Positions 60,569 through 64,000 of a stretch of 64,000 nt of DNA are shown piece after piece (the first letter of the stretch is position 1; every line of letters begins with the position of its first letter). Source of the DNA: Anastrepha obliqua. Its lineage: Eukaryota; Arthropoda; Insecta; Diptera; Tephritidae. The translations under genes and the position numbers were made by a program. The stretch spans positions 63,210,001 to 63,274,000 of the forward strand of contig NC_072893.1 of the NCBI RefSeq assembly GCF_027943255.1, written 5' to 3'. Below the pieces are notes generated by a model that searched no databases, had not been told where the DNA came from, and was given only the letters and a program-made list of their open reading frames with translations.

Positions 60569-62973
60569 CTGTATGAGAATATTATTGCCAGTGGTTATTT
60601 TTAGGTACTAAAGTTGAGTTTTGTTGAGTTTTTTTTCATTTTTTTTGTATTATTCTATTAAAATTTCTACAAAATTCGATAACAGTGAACAACTTTCATT
60701 TTAGTGCAGCAATGCTAAAATACTATTACTTATTTATTATTTCCCTTGTTTACGAAAAATTGCGAGCCGAAGAAGCCTTATACCTAAAGCCTGGCCAGAA
60801 AAATATTTTCATACGAGTTTCCTCTAGTTTGGTTTCTAGAAGACTTTTCAAATTTTAGCTACCATCTTCTGTTTTCACTTTTTCCCGTTCTCTCATGTGA
60901 ACATCTTGCTGCCTTAATTTCAATTTTCAAAATAGTATCAAGGAAATCGGACCGCCGTATTCGCGCATGCAAATGGCGCGTTAAAATGAGAGAGAGATGT
61001 TAAGACTAGATTGCCCAAGGAGTCATTTTGACTGTTTTAATTTGAATTAGAAAACCAATGATGTATATAAAGACATTTTTAGAATATTGTTACGTTTTGT
61101 AAAACATATAAATCTCCACTCCTTCACTTCCCGCATATATATGTATGTGTATATATGTATATGTGTTATAACTATTTTTTTCATTTTGCTTGCTTTTGGG
61201 CAATCAAAGTACATATTAAGTTTCAGTTTTTCTAGTGCGAAGGCCGTAATGGCAGGAAAACATACATGTTTTAGCAGTAGGATTAGCTGTCTCCACCTAA
61301 CATTTCTGTTGGAAAAGTGTTCTTTTAGAGTTGTGTGAAATCAAGATATTAAAATTTTTGTCCATGTGTTAAAAGAGAGTTCGAAAGAATTTATGCTAAA
61401 AAATGTATTTTTTACCAAATAATGAAAAAAATATTTAAAAAAAATTGATATAAAAAATTGGCATTCACCAAGAAAATAGAAATTCAATTTCAAGAGAGTC
61501 ATTGGTTCGCTAAATTATTATTTGGCATTAAAGCAGCAATCAACACTCAACTCCAACTCTTATAGACTAGACAGACGGCGGCGTTAATCCGCATTACCGA
61601 CGCAGTTAATTCGGATTAAAATTGTAGTGTGACAGGCGGTTGTTACGTGTATTAGTGAACAGCTGATTTGTTTATTGAATAATTTTGTCCGTAAAAGATA
61701 GATCACAGGCGACAAATACGGGTATTAGCTGCCCTTATACTGAGAAATAATTATTTATTTAAAAAAAATCTAAATTGCAATTTCTCCAACTGCTCCGTAA
61801 TATCAAAATAATTAATATAATTTCGAAACTATTAGTGCCAACTAGCATTGCATCCAGCCTTTCTTGTTCGTCTCTTTAAAAGTTTCATTATTTTTCATTC
61901 ACAATAGATATTAACTGTTCTTTTTCGGCAATGTTGCCATCTATAATTCTCATAATCCGCTTAAATTATGAGAATTAAGTCTACATTTTTCTAAAAGCAA
62001 TAGCGTTTTTTTTTTGTTTTGGATTGCAAAAAGCTTTACGCTATTGCTTTTAGAGAAATCTAAAATATATGAATATTTTACAACTGAGAAATGTATTTGG
62101 AACTCTTTGGGAATTTATGGGATTTTTTGTGCGACATGGGTAATTGAGGAGTTTTATCCGATTCTTTGTGTGAAATTTAGACTTAGGATGACTGGCATCA
62201 CTGAAACCCATCCGTGTAAAAACTAGGCTCAACACAGGAAGATAGGGAACTTAAGTGGGCCACCCTGGCGTATACGTTTCAAGCGCCCATTAAAGTCTGT
62301 ACATCTGCACGCCAGGTGGCGCGGCAACAATCGATTGTCCGTTTTGAAGCAAGCGATTCGTTATATAAATTAATTTTCACAAATAGTCGTCGTCATGTAA
62401 TAACTTTTGGCTCGTGACGAAGACCATACTGCAAAGCTTTATAGTTGAGCGCATCGCCCCACGCCCGAAGACAATTAAATTAGCGAATTATTTCTTCTAC
62501 TTCTTTCAAATTCTATACAATATTTTTCAAAATTTCATTAAAACGGTTTAACACGAATTTTCAGGTGACTAAAGAATACCGTTGATTTTTGCCATTTTTT
62601 TCGCTGAGGACGTATTACCATACAAAAAAAAAAAATTCGCATAAATCAATTGTATATTATTGACATTTGAAACTTGCTTTTTATTGTACTAAAATTCAAT
62701 GGGCTATAAAATTGCACACCCAGAAAAATTTTAGGTATGGTTTTTCTATAGTATGAACTATTTTTTCATGAAAACAAGTGGCAAGTAATTTTGCAACATG
62801 GCACGAATTCATACTGATTGGGGAAACTGAGAGCGATATGAAAATCGTGTTTAGCGATTTTAGCGCGATTGTTAGCAGGAAAGATGTCTTGGGTCAAACA
62901 GCCGGAAAGTAAAAACTTCACAAACAAACCTTTGCTAATGTGCTGATATCTATTTTCTTTGGGAGCGTGTCAG
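60569..62973. other. HDAC4 intron or upstream region; no exon supported
   Basis: I found no further HDAC4 exon. Small hairpins occur at 61,942-61,976 (AATTCTCATAAT arms) and 61,991-62,053. A TAATCCG...CGGATTA hairpin lies near 61,583-61,620. Nothing else can be supported. Confidence 0.4.
61991..62053. repeat. 15-bp perfect inverted repeat
   Basis: CTAAAAGCAATAGCG at 61,991-62,005 is mirrored by CGCTATTGCTTTTAG at 62,039-62,053, with a 33-bp spacer. Weaker pairing (TCTACATTTTT/AGAAATCTA) extends outwards, so it may be a very small MITE. Confidence 0.7.
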
Positions 62974-63752
62974 TATTCTGTATTACAAAATTCTGGGTGA
63001 CAAAATTCTGTAAATTGCAAAAAAATTCTGCTTTTTAAAATTCTGTTTTTTTTAAATTCTGCTTTTTAAAATTCTGCTTTCTAAAATTCTGCTTTTTCAA
63101 AATTCTGCATGTTTAATGCGAAATATTCTGCTCTATTCAAGTTTTGTGATTTTCGTCATACAAGAAGTAACAAAATAAACATTTATTTCATAAATATACA
63201 TATGTATATGTTTAAGCGATAACAATATTTTAGTTTAGCCAATTACAATATTTTTTGGAATTCTTTTTAAATATGTAGTGTGACTTAATTCATTTCTTTT
63301 CTTAATAATTCTTCGCAGCTGTTCGTTTTTTTAGAAGAGTTCTACCCAAAAATACTGTGGATTGCGTAGCCGGAGTTGGACTGATGAGGGTAATTTTTTT
63401 GAAGCGCGAAAAGGAGTTCTACGCAAAAATACGGTGGATTGCGTAGCCGGAGTTAGACTGATGAGGGTTATTTTTTTGAAGCGCGGCCGAAGGCCGCCCA
63501 CGCGAAAAGGAGTTCTACGCAAAAATACTGTGGATTCTATCGAAACTGAAGAAAAAGTTATTATTATTATTATTTTTTATTTAATATCTCGAATAATAAT
63601 AAAAAATAATAATAATAATAAATTAAATAATTACATTACCTCTTTAACATTGTTAACATTAATTTTAATACAGAATTTTGAAAGCAGAATTTTAAAAAAG
63701 CAGAATTTTAAAAAGCAGAATTTTGTTTTTAGAATTTTGTACATACAGAATT
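62974..63752. mobile_element. Foldback element with AATTCTG-repeat arms
   Basis: The left arm (62,974-63,112) is made of repeated AAAATTCTG-T/C-TTTTT units. The right arm (63,671-63,752) is the inverse, repeated AAAAGCAGAATTTTA units. The middle contains 2.4 tandem units starting AGTTCTACGCAAAAATACTG (63,338-63,414, 63,415-63,510, 63,511-63,542). Unit 2 carries an extra 19 bp with a GC-rich palindrome, CGGCCGAAGGCCG. A second palindrome of TTATTA/TAATAA repeats lies at 63,558-63,622. No transposase is visible. The architecture resembles fly foldback elements; the family is not recognised. Confidence 0.7.
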
Positions 63753-64000
63753 TCGACAGCAACCCATTTTCTTTACCGGGACTCGAAACAAGGTAGTCTG
63801 TAGATTCGAGCACAAGCAGATTTATCAAACTACGTGGCTGTAGTTATAGAAACAATACTCGTATTTTCTTTTTCTCTATACAACAATTGGGGTTGTCGTA
63901 ATAATTTCCGAGTTTTCTTTGGGCGACTCTAATGCACTTACAATACGAAAAAAATGTTTAGGTCCAGTAGAAACCAAACTCTTTGTGTCTCGAAAAAAAA
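63753..64000. other. No feature seen
   Basis: AT-rich sequence to the window edge, no supported content. Confidence 0.3.

Overview
The window looks like nuclear DNA of a higher fly (Diptera, Brachycera), most likely a tephritid-type fruit fly. The evidence is five spliced genes of insect type with mostly short GT-AG introns, very AT-rich flanks with TATG/ATAC runs, and a dense load of mariner, Tc1, Harbinger, SINE and LINE remains. The family-level guess is inference.

Layout. 1-22,550 holds no exon I can support and is packed with transposon remains; it is probably intron of the minus-strand gene that follows. 22,551-26,302 (minus) is the 5' coding part of an AUTS2/tay-bridge family gene, including two candidate microexons. 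29,697-31,660 (plus) is Rad17, the checkpoint clamp loader. 32,502-34,626 (minus) is Usp30, a mitochondrial deubiquitinase. 36,821-42,397 (plus) is exportin-6. 42,400-52,000 is a second transposon-rich block. 53,538-60,568 (minus) is class IIa histone deacetylase HDAC4, 3' part only; its first exons lie beyond the right edge. I reconstructed exons by joining splice sites. The summed CDS lengths of Rad17, Usp30 and Exp6 are exact multiples of three, and the visible HDAC4 frame closes correctly.

The five genes do not form a pathway. tay and Rad17 diverge, Rad17 and Usp30 converge, and Usp30 and Exp6 diverge.

The most unusual material is in the repeats. (i) Three foldback elements have near-TTAA ends: two are exactly 736 bp and the third fits that length. 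Each has an internal hairpin whose stem sequence differs between copies while pairing is kept. (ii) A 2.8-kb decayed DNA transposon with about 355-bp terminal inverted repeats carries a gene from a large arthropod family usually left 'uncharacterized'. (iii) A minisatellite is apparently built from one transposon end. (iv) Two mariner copies share the same internal deletion. (v) A foldback element has arms made of AATTCTG repeats. No CRISPR array, rRNA gene or functional tRNA gene was seen.
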